A DNA stretch of 64,000 nucleotides from DATBHM01 sp963772375 (GTDB lineage Bacteria > Actinomycetota > UBA4738 > JACQTL01): the NCBI GenBank assembly GCA_963772375.1, contig CAVYXG010000004.1:62001-126000 (forward strand), in the 5' to 3' direction. Of the stretch, positions 17,271 through 25,077 are shown one piece after another. Each line of letters starts with the position of its first letter. Positions within the stretch are counted from its first letter, which is position 1. The notes under the pieces were generated by a model, which ran no database searches, was not told the DNA's origin, and worked only from the letters and a program-made list of their open reading frames with translations. A program made the translations under genes and the position numbers.

Positions 17271-17629
17271 GAGACATCCCCCTGCGGGGGGTGTTCGGCG
17301 TGGATCTGCCGGAGCAGCTCATCCACGCGCTCTCCGCCCGCGGCGCCGGCGTCCTCCTCGAACTCGAGCTCGGGCGTGAACTTCATCCGGATCTGGTGGC
17401 CGAGCACGGTCCGGAGGTGCGACCGAGCGCTGCGCAGCGCCGCCGCCGTGGCGCGGTGGTCGCGCTCCTCGCCGAGGACGGTGTAGTACACCCACGCCTT
17501 GCGAAGGTCGGGCGTCACCTTGACCCCGGTCACCGTGACGAACCCCAGCCGGGGGTCCTTCAGCTTCGGCATCTCCTCCGCCAGGATCTCGCGGAGCTCC
17601 TCTGCCGCCCGCTCCAGCCGTTCGGTCAT
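17267..17629 (-). CDS. rbfA: Ribosome-binding factor A
   Basis: A single KH-like domain protein that helps mature the 16S rRNA 5' end. The 120 residues contain LREILAEEMPKLKDPRLGFVT-type family features and the VYYTVLG strand. It starts at ATG 17629, 1 bp after the ylxP stop, and overlaps nrnA at its end (GTGA). Confidence 0.96.
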   Translation of the reverse strand: MTERLERAAEELREILAEEMPKLKDPRLGFVTVTGVKVTPDLRKAWVYYTVLGEERDHRATAAALRSARSHLRTVLGHQIRMKFTPELEFEEDAGAAGGERVDELLRQIHAEHPPQGDVS

Positions 17630-17630
17630 C

Positions 17631-17927
17631 TCAGGCGTCCTCCGGATCGTGCAGGGTCAGGGTCGCGTCGATCACCTCGACCGGGCCGAACCGCTCCACG
17701 AACTTCTCCACCTCGTGCATCACACGGCGGGCGTGGTACTGCTCCCCCGCCACGGCCGATACGCCGATCTCCGCGCGCTGCCACAGGTCGTGGTGCCCGG
17801 TCTCCGCCACGGAGACGTTGAACTTCTGCCGGAGCCCTGCGGTGAGCGTCTTCACCACGTGACGCTTCTCCTTGAGCGAACCGCACCCCGGGATCCGGAG
17901 ATCGAACCTCGTCACCGCCACCAGCAC
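17631..17927 (-). CDS. ylxP: YlxP/DUF503 family protein
   Basis: A 98-residue protein with the DUF503 signature CGSLKEKRHVVK near residues 15-26. Members lie between infB and rbfA in many Gram-positive bacteria and are linked to translation or ribosome assembly, but the biochemical role is unclear. GTG 17927 starts 10 bp after infB. Confidence 0.93.
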   Translation of the reverse strand: MLVAVTRFDLRIPGCGSLKEKRHVVKTLTAGLRQKFNVSVAETGHHDLWQRAEIGVSAVAGEQYHARRVMHEVEKFVERFGPVEVIDATLTLHDPEDA

Positions 17928-17937
17928 GGCGTCGCTC

Positions 17938-20061
17938 CTACAGGGAGCGCGGGACCTCCCGGACCTCGAAGTCCTCGATCACGTCACCCTCGTGGATGTC
18001 CTGGAAGTTCTCGAGCCCGATCCCGCACTCGAACCCCTCGGCGACCTCCCGCACGTCGTCCTTGAACCGGCGCAACGTGTCGATGCGGCCCTCCCACACG
18101 ATCCGTCCGTCGCGCACCAAGCGTGCCCGGGCGCCGCGCTGGATGACGCCGCTCAGCACGTAGGACCCGGCCGCGACGCCCATGCGCGAGCCGCGGAACA
18201 CCGCCCGGACCTCGGCTCGGCCGAGCTCCACCACGCGCTCCTCGGGCGCGAGCATGCCGGACAGCGCGGCCTTGATGCTGTCGATGGCCTCGTAGATGAT
18301 CCGGAACAGCCGCAGCTCGACGCCCTCCTTCTCGGCGAGCGCGGCCGCCTCGGGGTTCGGTCGGACGTTGTAGCCCATCACGATGGCCTGCGAGGCCATG
18401 GCGAGCCGGACGTCGTTCTCGGTGATGCCACCGACACCCCGGTGGATGATGCTCACCTTCACCTCGTCGGTGGCGAGCTCGTCGAGCGACTGCGCCAGCG
18501 CCTCGAGGTTGCCCTGCGCGTCGGCCTTGATCACGAGGTTCAGCTCGTTGACCTCGCCCTCGCGGACCATCTGCATGAGTTCCATCAGGCTGGGCGGGCG
18601 GGATGCGACGAGCTCGGCGGCGCGGGTCCGGGCCTCCCGCTCGGCCGCGACGTGTCGGGCCTCGCGTTCGTCGTCGACGCCCTTGAAGTCGTCGCCCGCC
18701 TCCGGCGCGTGGCTCCACCCGAGCACCTGCACCGGCTTGGCGGGGCCAGCGTCGTGGACCGCCTGGCCGTTCTCGTCCACCATCGCGCGCACGCGGCCGT
18801 AGGCCGTGCCGGACACGACCGCGTCGCCCGGCCGGAGCGTCCCGCGCATCACGAGCACGGTGGCGACGGGGCCGCGACCCTTGTCGAGGTTCGCCTCGAT
18901 GACCGCGCCGCGCGGCGTCGCGTCCGGATCGGCCTTGAGGTCCTCGATGTCGGCCACCAGCAGGATCGTCGTGAGCAGGTCCTGGATCCCCTGGCCGGTC
19001 TTCGCCGAGACGTCGATGAACTCGTTCGAGCCGCCGTACTCGGCCGGGATCACCTCCTGCTCGGTGAGCTGCTGGCGAACCCGGGTGGGGTTGGCGTCGT
19101 CCCGGTCGATCTTGTTGACGGCGACGATGATCGGGACCCCCGCCGCCTTGGCGTGGTTGAGCGCCTCGATCGTCTGCGGCATCACGCCGTCGTCGGCCGC
19201 CACCACGAGCACGACGATGTCGGTGACCTCGGCACCGCGGGCCCGCATGGCCGTGAATGCCTCGTGGCCCGGCGTGTCGATGAACGTGATCTCCCGGTCC
19301 TGCACGTGCACCTGGTAGGCGCCGATGTGCTGGGTGATGCCGCCGTGCTCCTGGCCGACGACGTCGGTCTTGCGGATGGCGTCGAGCAGCAGCGTCTTGC
19401 CGTGGTCGACGTGCCCCATGACGGTCACGACCGGCGGACGCTGCCGGAGTCGTGACTGGTCGACCTCCGCGTCGCCCTCGTCCTCCACGTCGTCGCCGAT
19501 CAGGGCGACGATCTGGGCCTCGTAGCCGAGCTCGTGGGCGAGGAGCTCGAGGACCTCGTCCGACAGCGAGGCCGTCGCCGGGACCATCTCCCCCATCGTG
19601 AACAGGGTCTTTACGACGTCGGCGGCACTTCGGCCGGTCTTGTCGGCCACCTCCTGCGCGGCCGCGCCGCGGGTGAGCTTGAGCGGCGGCAGCGTCGGGG
19701 CGGCCGTCGTTGCCGGCTGCGCGGCGGCGGGGGGCGGCGTCGCCGTCGTGGCCGGCTGCGCGGCGGCGGGGGCCGGCGCCGGAGCCGCGGCGGCGGGTTC
19801 GGCCACCTGAGCGTTGCCCGACTGCGCCTCCGGCTCGGGCTCGGGCGCCGGGGTCGGCTTGCGCTCCGGGAGTGGTTCGACCGCCTGGGCCTTGGGCTTG
19901 GCTCCGGGGACGGGTTTCCCGCCGGACGCCCGCAGGCGCGGGATGGCCTCGTCGGGCACCGACGACGACGCGGTCCGGCCGCTCATGCCCATCTCCTCGA
20001 GCGCGGCGAGGATGTCCCTGCTCTGGACCTTCAGTTCCCTGGCGAGTTCGTGAACCCTCAC
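17938..20061 (-). CDS. infB: Translation initiation factor IF-2
   Basis: GTPase that delivers fMet-tRNA to the 30S subunit. The N-terminus has the IF2N fold VRVHELARELKVQSRDIL, then an Ala/Pro/Thr-rich linker with two near-identical copies of PAAAQPATTA (about residues 100-135), a second IF2N region, and the G domain with GHVDHGKT, DTPGHE and NKID, followed by the IF-2 beta-barrel domains. GTG 20061 overlaps the ylxR stop (GTGA) and was preferred; an ATG three codons upstream (20070) would put the start almost on top of the AAGGAG. 707 residues, short for an actinobacterium. Confidence 0.97.
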   Translation of the reverse strand: MRVHELARELKVQSRDILAALEEMGMSGRTASSSVPDEAIPRLRASGGKPVPGAKPKAQAVEPLPERKPTPAPEPEPEAQSGNAQVAEPAAAAPAPAPAAAQPATTATPPPAAAQPATTAAPTLPPLKLTRGAAAQEVADKTGRSAADVVKTLFTMGEMVPATASLSDEVLELLAHELGYEAQIVALIGDDVEDEGDAEVDQSRLRQRPPVVTVMGHVDHGKTLLLDAIRKTDVVGQEHGGITQHIGAYQVHVQDREITFIDTPGHEAFTAMRARGAEVTDIVVLVVAADDGVMPQTIEALNHAKAAGVPIIVAVNKIDRDDANPTRVRQQLTEQEVIPAEYGGSNEFIDVSAKTGQGIQDLLTTILLVADIEDLKADPDATPRGAVIEANLDKGRGPVATVLVMRGTLRPGDAVVSGTAYGRVRAMVDENGQAVHDAGPAKPVQVLGWSHAPEAGDDFKGVDDEREARHVAAEREARTRAAELVASRPPSLMELMQMVREGEVNELNLVIKADAQGNLEALAQSLDELATDEVKVSIIHRGVGGITENDVRLAMASQAIVMGYNVRPNPEAAALAEKEGVELRLFRIIYEAIDSIKAALSGMLAPEERVVELGRAEVRAVFRGSRMGVAAGSYVLSGVIQRGARARLVRDGRIVWEGRIDTLRRFKDDVREVAEGFECGIGLENFQDIHEGDVIEDFEVREVPRSL

Positions 20062-20336
20062 GTGGTGCATGCTCCTTCGATGTCCGCCCGTAATGTACTT
20101 GCTTCCCCCGAGGAGAGGGCCGTTCGCAGCGCCCTCGCCAGCGCCCCCCGGCGGAGCGCCGCGTCCCAACAGGCCGGGTCGGCGTGGACGTACGCGCCGC
20201 GACCCGGCGCCCGGCCGTCCCGGTCCACCCGGACCCCCTCCGGCGTCCTGACCAGCCGGATCAGCTCCGCCTTGCCGGCCGTCGCCCGGCAGCCCACGCA
20301 GGTCCGAACCGGCTCGCGCCGGGGCCGCGGGCCCAC
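20058..20336 (-). CDS. ylxR: YlxR/DUF448 RNA-binding protein
   Basis: A 92-residue protein with the family motif RTCVGCRATAGKAELIR and the later GRGAYVH. YlxR sits between nusA and infB across bacteria, binds nucleic acid and has been linked to RNase P and to transcription regulation; the role here is inferred from family and position. It starts 3 bp after the nusA stop. Confidence 0.95.
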   Translation of the reverse strand: MGPRPRREPVRTCVGCRATAGKAELIRLVRTPEGVRVDRDGRAPGRGAYVHADPACWDAALRRGALARALRTALSSGEASTLRADIEGACTT

Positions 20337-20339
20337 GGC

Positions 20340-21650
20340 TCAGGCCTCCTCGGAGCCTCCGTCGGCGGCGGGGACGTCGCTCCCCGCCTCGGGCTCCGCT
20401 TCGGCCTCGGGCTCCGCTTCGGCCTCGGCGGAGGGCTCCTCGGCCTCGGCCTCGGCGGCGGCCTCGTCCGCCTCCGGCTCCGCTTCGGCCTCGGCGGCGG
20501 GCTCCTCGCCCTGGGGCTCCGCGGCGTCCGCCTCGACTGCGTCCTGGTCCGGGGCCGCCTCCTCCGGCTGCCCGACCTCCTCCGCAGTGGCCTCCTCGCC
20601 GGCGTCGCCACCGGTCCCGGCGGCCGCCGAGGCGACCGGCCGGCGTCCCTCCTCCGCGAACTGCGTCTCGCTCTTGATGTCGATCCGCCACCCGGTCAGA
20701 CGCGCGGCGAGGCGGGCGTTCTGGCCCTCCTTGCCGATCGCGAGCGACAGCTGGTAGTCGGGGACGATCACCATCGCGGTCTGGGTGTCCGCGTCGATCC
20801 GGACCTCCTTGACCTTGGCCGGCTGCAGAGCGTTGGCGACGAACTGCGAGGCGTCGGGCGACCACGGCACCACGTCGATCTTCTCGCCCTTCAGCTGGTT
20901 GACGACCATCCGCACGCGCGAGCCCTTGGCGCCGACGCACGCACCGACGGGGTCGACGGCCGGCTCGTTCGACGAGACCGCGATCTTCGATCGGTGCCCT
21001 GGCTCGCGGGCCACCGCCTTGATCTCGACGATGCCCTCCTCGATCTCCGGGACCTCGAGCTCGAACATCTTCTTCAGCAGCCCGGGGTGCGTCCTGGACA
21101 CGACGATCTGCGGGCCCTTCGTCCCCCGGCGGACCTCGGTGATGTACGCGGTCAGCCGGTCGCCGTGGCGGTACATCTCGGATGGCACCTGTTCGGCCTG
21201 CGGGAGCAACGCCTCGACCTTGCCCAGGTCGAGCAGCGTGTACCGATGGGAGTCCTGCTGGATGATCCCGGTGACCACGTCGCCCTCGCGGCCGGCGAAC
21301 TCCTCGTAGGTGAGCTCGCGTTCCGCGTCGCGGAGCTTCTGGTAGATGACCTGCTTGGCGGTCTGCGCGCCGATGCGGCCCTTGAACTCGTCGGTGACCT
21401 CGACCTCGTTTTCGGAGAGCACGTTGCCCTCCTCGTCGCGCTCCTGTTCCCAGATGCGGAGGTCGCCGGTCTCCGGGTCCATGATGGCCCGGGTGCCGAA
21501 CAGCTCCTCGTCGAGGTCCGGGTCCTGCTGGCGTCGCCACGACTTGTACGCCGAGGCCATGGCCTCCTCGAGGCCGGACAGGATCATCTCGAACGGGATC
21601 CCCTTCTCCCGCGCGAGCTCCCGCAGCGCCCCGATCAGTTCCTGGTTCAC
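20340..21650 (-). CDS. nusA: Transcription termination/antitermination protein NusA
   Basis: RNA polymerase-associated factor in pausing, termination and antitermination. In order: N-terminal polymerase-binding domain (1-130), S1 domain (GDVVTGIIQQD), KH1 (DPVGACVGAKGSRVRMV) and KH2 (LAIGKEGQNARLAARLTGW), then about 90 residues that are almost only Glu, Ala and Pro with a few Asp. The 436-residue length equals a normal core plus this acidic tail. GTG 21650 overlaps the rimP stop. The tail is encoded by short repeats (see repeat entry). Confidence 0.97.
   Translation of the reverse strand: MNQELIGALRELAREKGIPFEMILSGLEEAMASAYKSWRRQQDPDLDEELFGTRAIMDPETGDLRIWEQERDEEGNVLSENEVEVTDEFKGRIGAQTAKQVIYQKLRDAERELTYEEFAGREGDVVTGIIQQDSHRYTLLDLGKVEALLPQAEQVPSEMYRHGDRLTAYITEVRRGTKGPQIVVSRTHPGLLKKMFELEVPEIEEGIVEIKAVAREPGHRSKIAVSSNEPAVDPVGACVGAKGSRVRMVVNQLKGEKIDVVPWSPDASQFVANALQPAKVKEVRIDADTQTAMVIVPDYQLSLAIGKEGQNARLAARLTGWRIDIKSETQFAEEGRRPVASAAAGTGGDAGEEATAEEVGQPEEAAPDQDAVEADAAEPQGEEPAAEAEAEPEADEAAAEAEAEEPSAEAEAEPEAEAEPEAGSDVPAADGGSEEA
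20392..20492. repeat. 17-bp direct repeats in the acidic tail of nusA
   Basis: GGCTCCGCTTCGGCCTC occurs at 20392-20408, 20410-20426 and 20476-20492, within a longer run of GCCTCGG-type units. Translated on the minus strand it gives the alternating Glu-Ala tail. Such DNA can change length by slippage. Confidence 0.75.
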
Positions 21651-22120
21651 CTCTTCACGCTCCGTTCCGCCGGCCCCCACTCGAACACCGTTCGAGCGGA
21701 CGCCACGTCCTCGTACCCCAGCCGGCGCTCGCCGGCCTCGGTGCGGACCACGATCCCCGCCTCGTCGGCCGCCTCCAGCGTGCCGGTGTGGGTCCGCGAC
21801 CCGTCCACCGGCGCCACCGAGCGGACCTTCACCTTCTCCCCGGTGTGGCGCTGGAACTCCCGCGGCCGCTTCAACGGCCGCTCCACACCGGGCGAGCTCA
21901 CCTCGAGGTCGTACGGCCCCGAGACGACGTCCTCCAGATCGAGCCGGCGGGAGATCCGGCCGCTGACCTCGGCGATCGTGTCGAGGTCGACACCGCCGGG
22001 CGCGTCCCGGTCCACGGTGACCCGCAGGATCCTGCGCCGGTGCTCCCGGATGAACGTGGCCTCCACCAGCTCGAGCCCCGCGGACTCCACCACGGGCCCC
22101 AGCATGGCCTCCACGTCCAC
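21647..22120 (-). CDS. rimP: Ribosome maturation factor RimP
   Basis: A 157-residue protein of 30S assembly. It has the N-terminal ferredoxin-like part with VTVDRDAPGGVDLDTIAEVS, the hinge VSSPGVERPL, and a C-terminal SH3-like barrel. GTG 22120 has a strong GGGAGG upstream. It heads the rimP-nusA-ylxR-infB operon, and its leader contains a terminator hairpin directly before the ribosome-binding site. Confidence 0.96.
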   Translation of the reverse strand: MDVEAMLGPVVESAGLELVEATFIREHRRRILRVTVDRDAPGGVDLDTIAEVSGRISRRLDLEDVVSGPYDLEVSSPGVERPLKRPREFQRHTGEKVKVRSVAPVDGSRTHTGTLEAADEAGIVVRTEAGERRLGYEDVASARTVFEWGPAERSVKR

Positions 22121-22133
22121 TTGTCACCTCCCG

Positions 22134-22159
22134 AAAAAAAAGTGGGCGGCTGCCCACTT
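22134..22159 (-). terminator. Intrinsic terminator in the rimP leader (attenuator candidate)
   Basis: On the minus strand AAGTGGGC and GCCCACTT form a perfect 8-bp stem with a 4-nt loop, followed by a run of eight T that overlaps the stem end. The T-run ends a few bases before the rimP Shine-Dalgarno, downstream of the operon's own -10 box. It is the best intrinsic terminator in the window, so transcription of the nusA operon probably depends on read-through. Confidence 0.85.
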
Positions 22160-22185
22160 CGGGACTTGCACTCGATTCCTCGCCC

Positions 22186-22191
22186 AGTATA
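22186..22191 (-). promoter_or_regulatory. -10 box for the rimP-nusA-infB operon
   Basis: TATACT lies about 66 nt upstream of the rimP start and would give a roughly 60-nt leader containing the terminator hairpin. The -35 region is poor. Confidence 0.6.
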
Positions 22192-22333
22192 GCGACTGCA
22201 CATCGTGTTCGCCGGGTTGGACAGTCGAACAGGGCGGTCATTGCGGGCGATTGGCCGGCGACGGAGCCCGGATCGCGGGCCGTGGCTCGTTCCGATCCGG
22301 GTGTGCTCCGGGACGACGAGCTCCCTGACCGCG

Positions 22334-22906
22334 TTACTCGGGGGGACAGTCGACCGCGATGATGACGTCCACGACGAACGGGTGATCCACGCCCGGCCAT
22401 TCGACACCAGGCTGCATCCGCCCGCGGGCGGTGCCGACGCCGTCGACGCTCTTCAGCGCTCGGGCCGACCTGATGGCGTGTCGCACGTAGGCGCCCTCGG
22501 TGCCCAACTCCTCCCGAGGTCGCACCTTGATGGCCGGCACGGGCACGCACGTCGACGAGCTGTGGGCGTCGGTCAGGACCCGGTCCACGAACTCGACCCG
22601 ACCCGAGACGACCACGGCGACCACCGACCGGGCCACGATCGAGGCGAACCCGTCGAGGTCGGCCGGCACCACGCCCCCGGTCGAGTTCGGCGACGGCGTT
22701 TCCGTCGTCGGACCGGAGGTCCCCCGCGGGGTCGGGGAAGCGTCCGTCGTGGGCGCGGAGCCTCCCCCCGGCGACGGCGAATCGCGGAGAGTGAGCGAGG
22801 GGCCGGGATTCGCGGTGCATCCGACGAGCGAGAGGACGGCCAAGCAGACTGCGCCCGCCAGCCTGGCGGGCGCCCTCACACGACCGCGGGTATCCCGACG
22901 AGCCAT
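22334..22906 (-). CDS. Putative lipoprotein, function unknown
   Basis: A 190-residue protein with a basic N-terminus, a hydrophobic stretch and the lipobox LVGC (about residues 27-30). A Ser/Pro/Thr-rich linker (about 35-80) leads to a domain of about 110 residues that I do not recognise. That domain has two cysteines (STCVPVP and VDCPPE at the very end) that could form a disulfide outside the cell. ATG 22906 was chosen over the upstream start because it gives a proper signal peptide. It precedes the rimP leader on the same strand. Confidence 0.7.
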   Translation of the reverse strand: MARRDTRGRVRAPARLAGAVCLAVLSLVGCTANPGPSLTLRDSPSPGGGSAPTTDASPTPRGTSGPTTETPSPNSTGGVVPADLDGFASIVARSVVAVVVSGRVEFVDRVLTDAHSSSTCVPVPAIKVRPREELGTEGAYVRHAIRSARALKSVDGVGTARGRMQPGVEWPGVDHPFVVDVIIAVDCPPE

Positions 22907-22957
22907 GTCCGCCCCCTGGAAGCACCCGCCGCGCACGGCAGGCGGGGTCTCCGGTAC

Positions 22958-23242
22958 TCAAACGGCGCGTCGGTGCGCGCCGGGCTCGTTCCAGTCGTCG
23001 TGGCGGTTCATGCGCTTGGCCAGCTCGTCGGCGTCCCAGCCCTCGTGGACGGTGGCGCCGAGCTCCCCGGCAGCCGCCTCGGCCGACTCCTTCGAGGTCG
23101 TGACCCAACGGGTCCAGTCGCCGCTCGCATCGATCAGCAGGAGGTCCCAGGTGTCGAGACCGATGCGCTGGACGACGGCGTCGAGGCCGTTGGAGTGCCT
23201 CCCGGCGAACCGGCGGACGTCCTCGGAGATCTTGTCGCTCAC
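22958..23242 (-). CDS. Small protein of unknown function, coupled to an acyltransferase
   Basis: A 94-residue soluble protein, rich in charged residues and Trp (WDLLLIDASGDWTRW near the centre). It has no motif I recognise. GTG 23242 overlaps the stop of the E2-like acyltransferase gene (GTGA), which suggests the two proteins are made together. It could be a dedicated partner or unrelated. Reality of the gene rests on the overlap and a codon pattern like its neighbours. Confidence 0.65.
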   Translation of the reverse strand: MSDKISEDVRRFAGRHSNGLDAVVQRIGLDTWDLLLIDASGDWTRWVTTSKESAEAAAGELGATVHEGWDADELAKRMNRHDDWNEPGAHRRAV

Positions 23243-24204
23243 CCGCCGAGCGTAGGTGCGGTCGGCTCGGCCGGCAACCCGGCGGGGTCGGCACCGTTCG
23301 ACGCCGGCTCCTCCGGCCGCGGAACCCCCTCCAGCCGTTCGCCGATCGCGGTCTGCGCATCGGCGTTCGTCTCGACCGGCGCACCGGCGGGCGGCTCGGG
23401 GTCGGGTTCGAACGCCGACGGGTCCTGCAGATACGCCCGGAACGGCTTGATCAGCTGACTGATGTGCCAGCCGTCCGCGTAGCGGTGGTCGATGGTCGCC
23501 GTGAGGGAGATGACCGGCCGGATCACGACCTGGCCGTCGACCGCCATCGGCTTGTCCTGGATCTCGCCCACCAGCACCAGCAGGGGCATCCCGTAGAACC
23601 GAGCCAGCGGCGCGAACCCCTGGGGGATCCCGAACATCCCGATGGACGTGATCATCGCCGAGCCGAACGGCTGCTTCTTCACCCCCAGCGCCTTCACGTC
23701 GCGGTCGTGCGCGTTGGTCAACCACGCGGAGAACCTCATCGACGGCCGGAGCATCCTGCGCGGCATGCGGGCGATGTTCTTCTTGGTCTTGGCGAACTCC
23801 TTGTCGTCGCCCTGCTTCATCTGGGCGGCGCGCTCGCGGAGCTCCTTCGCCACGTCGAACACCGACTTCTCGTCGGCGCGGTCGACCTTCACGCCCGAGA
23901 GCTCCCTGCCGCCCTCGACCGCCGCGATGAAGAACACGTCGACGGTGTCGCGGGGGATGACCTTCGAGCCCTTGATGCGGACGTTGAAGTCCGGGACGTC
24001 CTTCAGCGCGTTCGCCACCGCGCGCCCGACGAGGTGCGTCGGCGTGACCGGGTAGCCGGCGGCGCGGCCGCGTTCGATGAGGGCCAGCAGCGGCGTCGCG
24101 TCGAACTCCAGGATCCCGTACACCTGCGGGTCGTCGGGCGGACCCCACATGGCCCCCGCGATCTTTCGCCAACCGCCCAGCTTCGCCACGCCGCCACCCC
24201 CCAT
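23239..24204 (-). CDS. Stand-alone 2-oxo acid dehydrogenase E2-type acyltransferase domain
   Basis: A 321-residue protein matching only the catalytic domain of dihydrolipoamide acyltransferases; there is no lipoyl domain and no E3/E1-binding domain. Visible are THLVGRAVANAL, the late PVISLTATIDHRYADG with the HxxxDG catalytic motif, and HISQLIKPF. A Pro/Ala/Glu-rich tail of about 55 residues follows. Such lone domains occur in actinobacteria; their acyl donor and acceptor are unknown. ATG 24204 starts close to the conserved part, but the frame is open to GTG 24315, so the start is uncertain. Confidence 0.8.
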   Translation of the reverse strand: MGGGGVAKLGGWRKIAGAMWGPPDDPQVYGILEFDATPLLALIERGRAAGYPVTPTHLVGRAVANALKDVPDFNVRIKGSKVIPRDTVDVFFIAAVEGGRELSGVKVDRADEKSVFDVAKELRERAAQMKQGDDKEFAKTKKNIARMPRRMLRPSMRFSAWLTNAHDRDVKALGVKKQPFGSAMITSIGMFGIPQGFAPLARFYGMPLLVLVGEIQDKPMAVDGQVVIRPVISLTATIDHRYADGWHISQLIKPFRAYLQDPSAFEPDPEPPAGAPVETNADAQTAIGERLEGVPRPEEPASNGADPAGLPAEPTAPTLGG

Positions 24205-24342
24205 CGACCCGAGGACGACAGCGTGGCCTTCCCCCGCGTCCGGCGCAACTCGCTCGACCGGCCCGGGCGCCTCGGGTCCAGGGACCCTCGCGCCGGCGCC
24301 ACGGCGACGGTGCACTTGAGGGGTCGTCGGAAGGAGATGCCC

Positions 24343-24957
24343 ATGGGAACCGTCCAGATCCGTCGCCGGTTCGGCGACCTCTACTCACCGCCCGCCGCGA
24401 GCCCCGTCCTGGTCGACGTTCCCGACCTGTCCTGCCTCATGGTCGACGGCGAGGGGAAGCCCGAGGGACCCGCGACCGAGTACGCCCGCGCGCTCGAGGC
24501 GCTGTTCGCGGTCTCCTACACGGTGCACTTCTCGGCCAAGGACCTCGGCGAGGAGCCGCCCGGGGTGAATCCGCTCGAGACGCTGTGGTGGACCGACGAG
24601 GGCGAGCTCCTCGACGCCCCGCCGGCGCGGTGGCGGTGGACCGCGTTCATCGTGCAGCCCGACTGGCTGGATGCGGCCGGGTTCGCGACTGCCGCGTCGC
24701 AGGCCCGGCAGCGGCGGACGCTGCCGGGCCTGTCGCGGATGCGCCTCGACACGCTCATCGAGGGCCGTGCGGCGCAGATCATGCACGTCGGGCCATACGA
24801 GGCGGAGGCGCCCACGATCCGGCGCCTGCTGTCGTTCATCGGGGACCAGGGACTCCGGCCGCGCGGCCGGCATCACGAGATCTACCTGGGCGACCCCCGC
24901 CGCACCCGGCCCGAGCGTCTCCGCACAGCGATCCGCCAGCCCGTCGAGCCGGCCTGA
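24343..24957 (+). CDS. GyrI-like small-molecule-binding domain protein
   Basis: A 204-residue protein resembling stand-alone GyrI-like (SOUL/BacA-type effector-binding) proteins: VPDLSCLMVDGEGKP near the N-terminus, VSYTVHFSAKD, LETLWWTD and, later, IMHVGPYEAEAPTI and HHEIYLGDP. Members bind or hydrolyse small ligands; the ligand here is unknown. ATG 24343 lies 7 nt behind GGAAGGAG. It is divergent from the acyltransferase and convergent with proS. Confidence 0.82.
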   Translation: MGTVQIRRRFGDLYSPPAASPVLVDVPDLSCLMVDGEGKPEGPATEYARALEALFAVSYTVHFSAKDLGEEPPGVNPLETLWWTDEGELLDAPPARWRWTAFIVQPDWLDAAGFATAASQARQRRTLPGLSRMRLDTLIEGRAAQIMHVGPYEAEAPTIRRLLSFIGDQGLRPRGRHHEIYLGDPRRTRPERLRTAIRQPVEPA

Positions 24958-25077
24958 GCGCGTCCGGGCCCGGGATTCCACGGGGTCGGCTCGCACGCAG
25001 GGTAGCCTTCCGCGCGCTTCCAGGATGCGAGTCGTTCGCGCATGCCGATCACGGTGTCACCGCCGGGAGGGGGTCCG

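Noticed and set aside
19690..19800. Repeats in infB as a possible mobile or CRISPR-like element
   Set aside because: They encode the Ala/Pro/Thr linker of IF-2 and have no spacer structure.
24964..24973. CCGGGCCCGG palindrome in the gap between the GyrI-like gene and proS
   Set aside because: No loop and no T-run, expected by chance at this GC content; not called a terminator.
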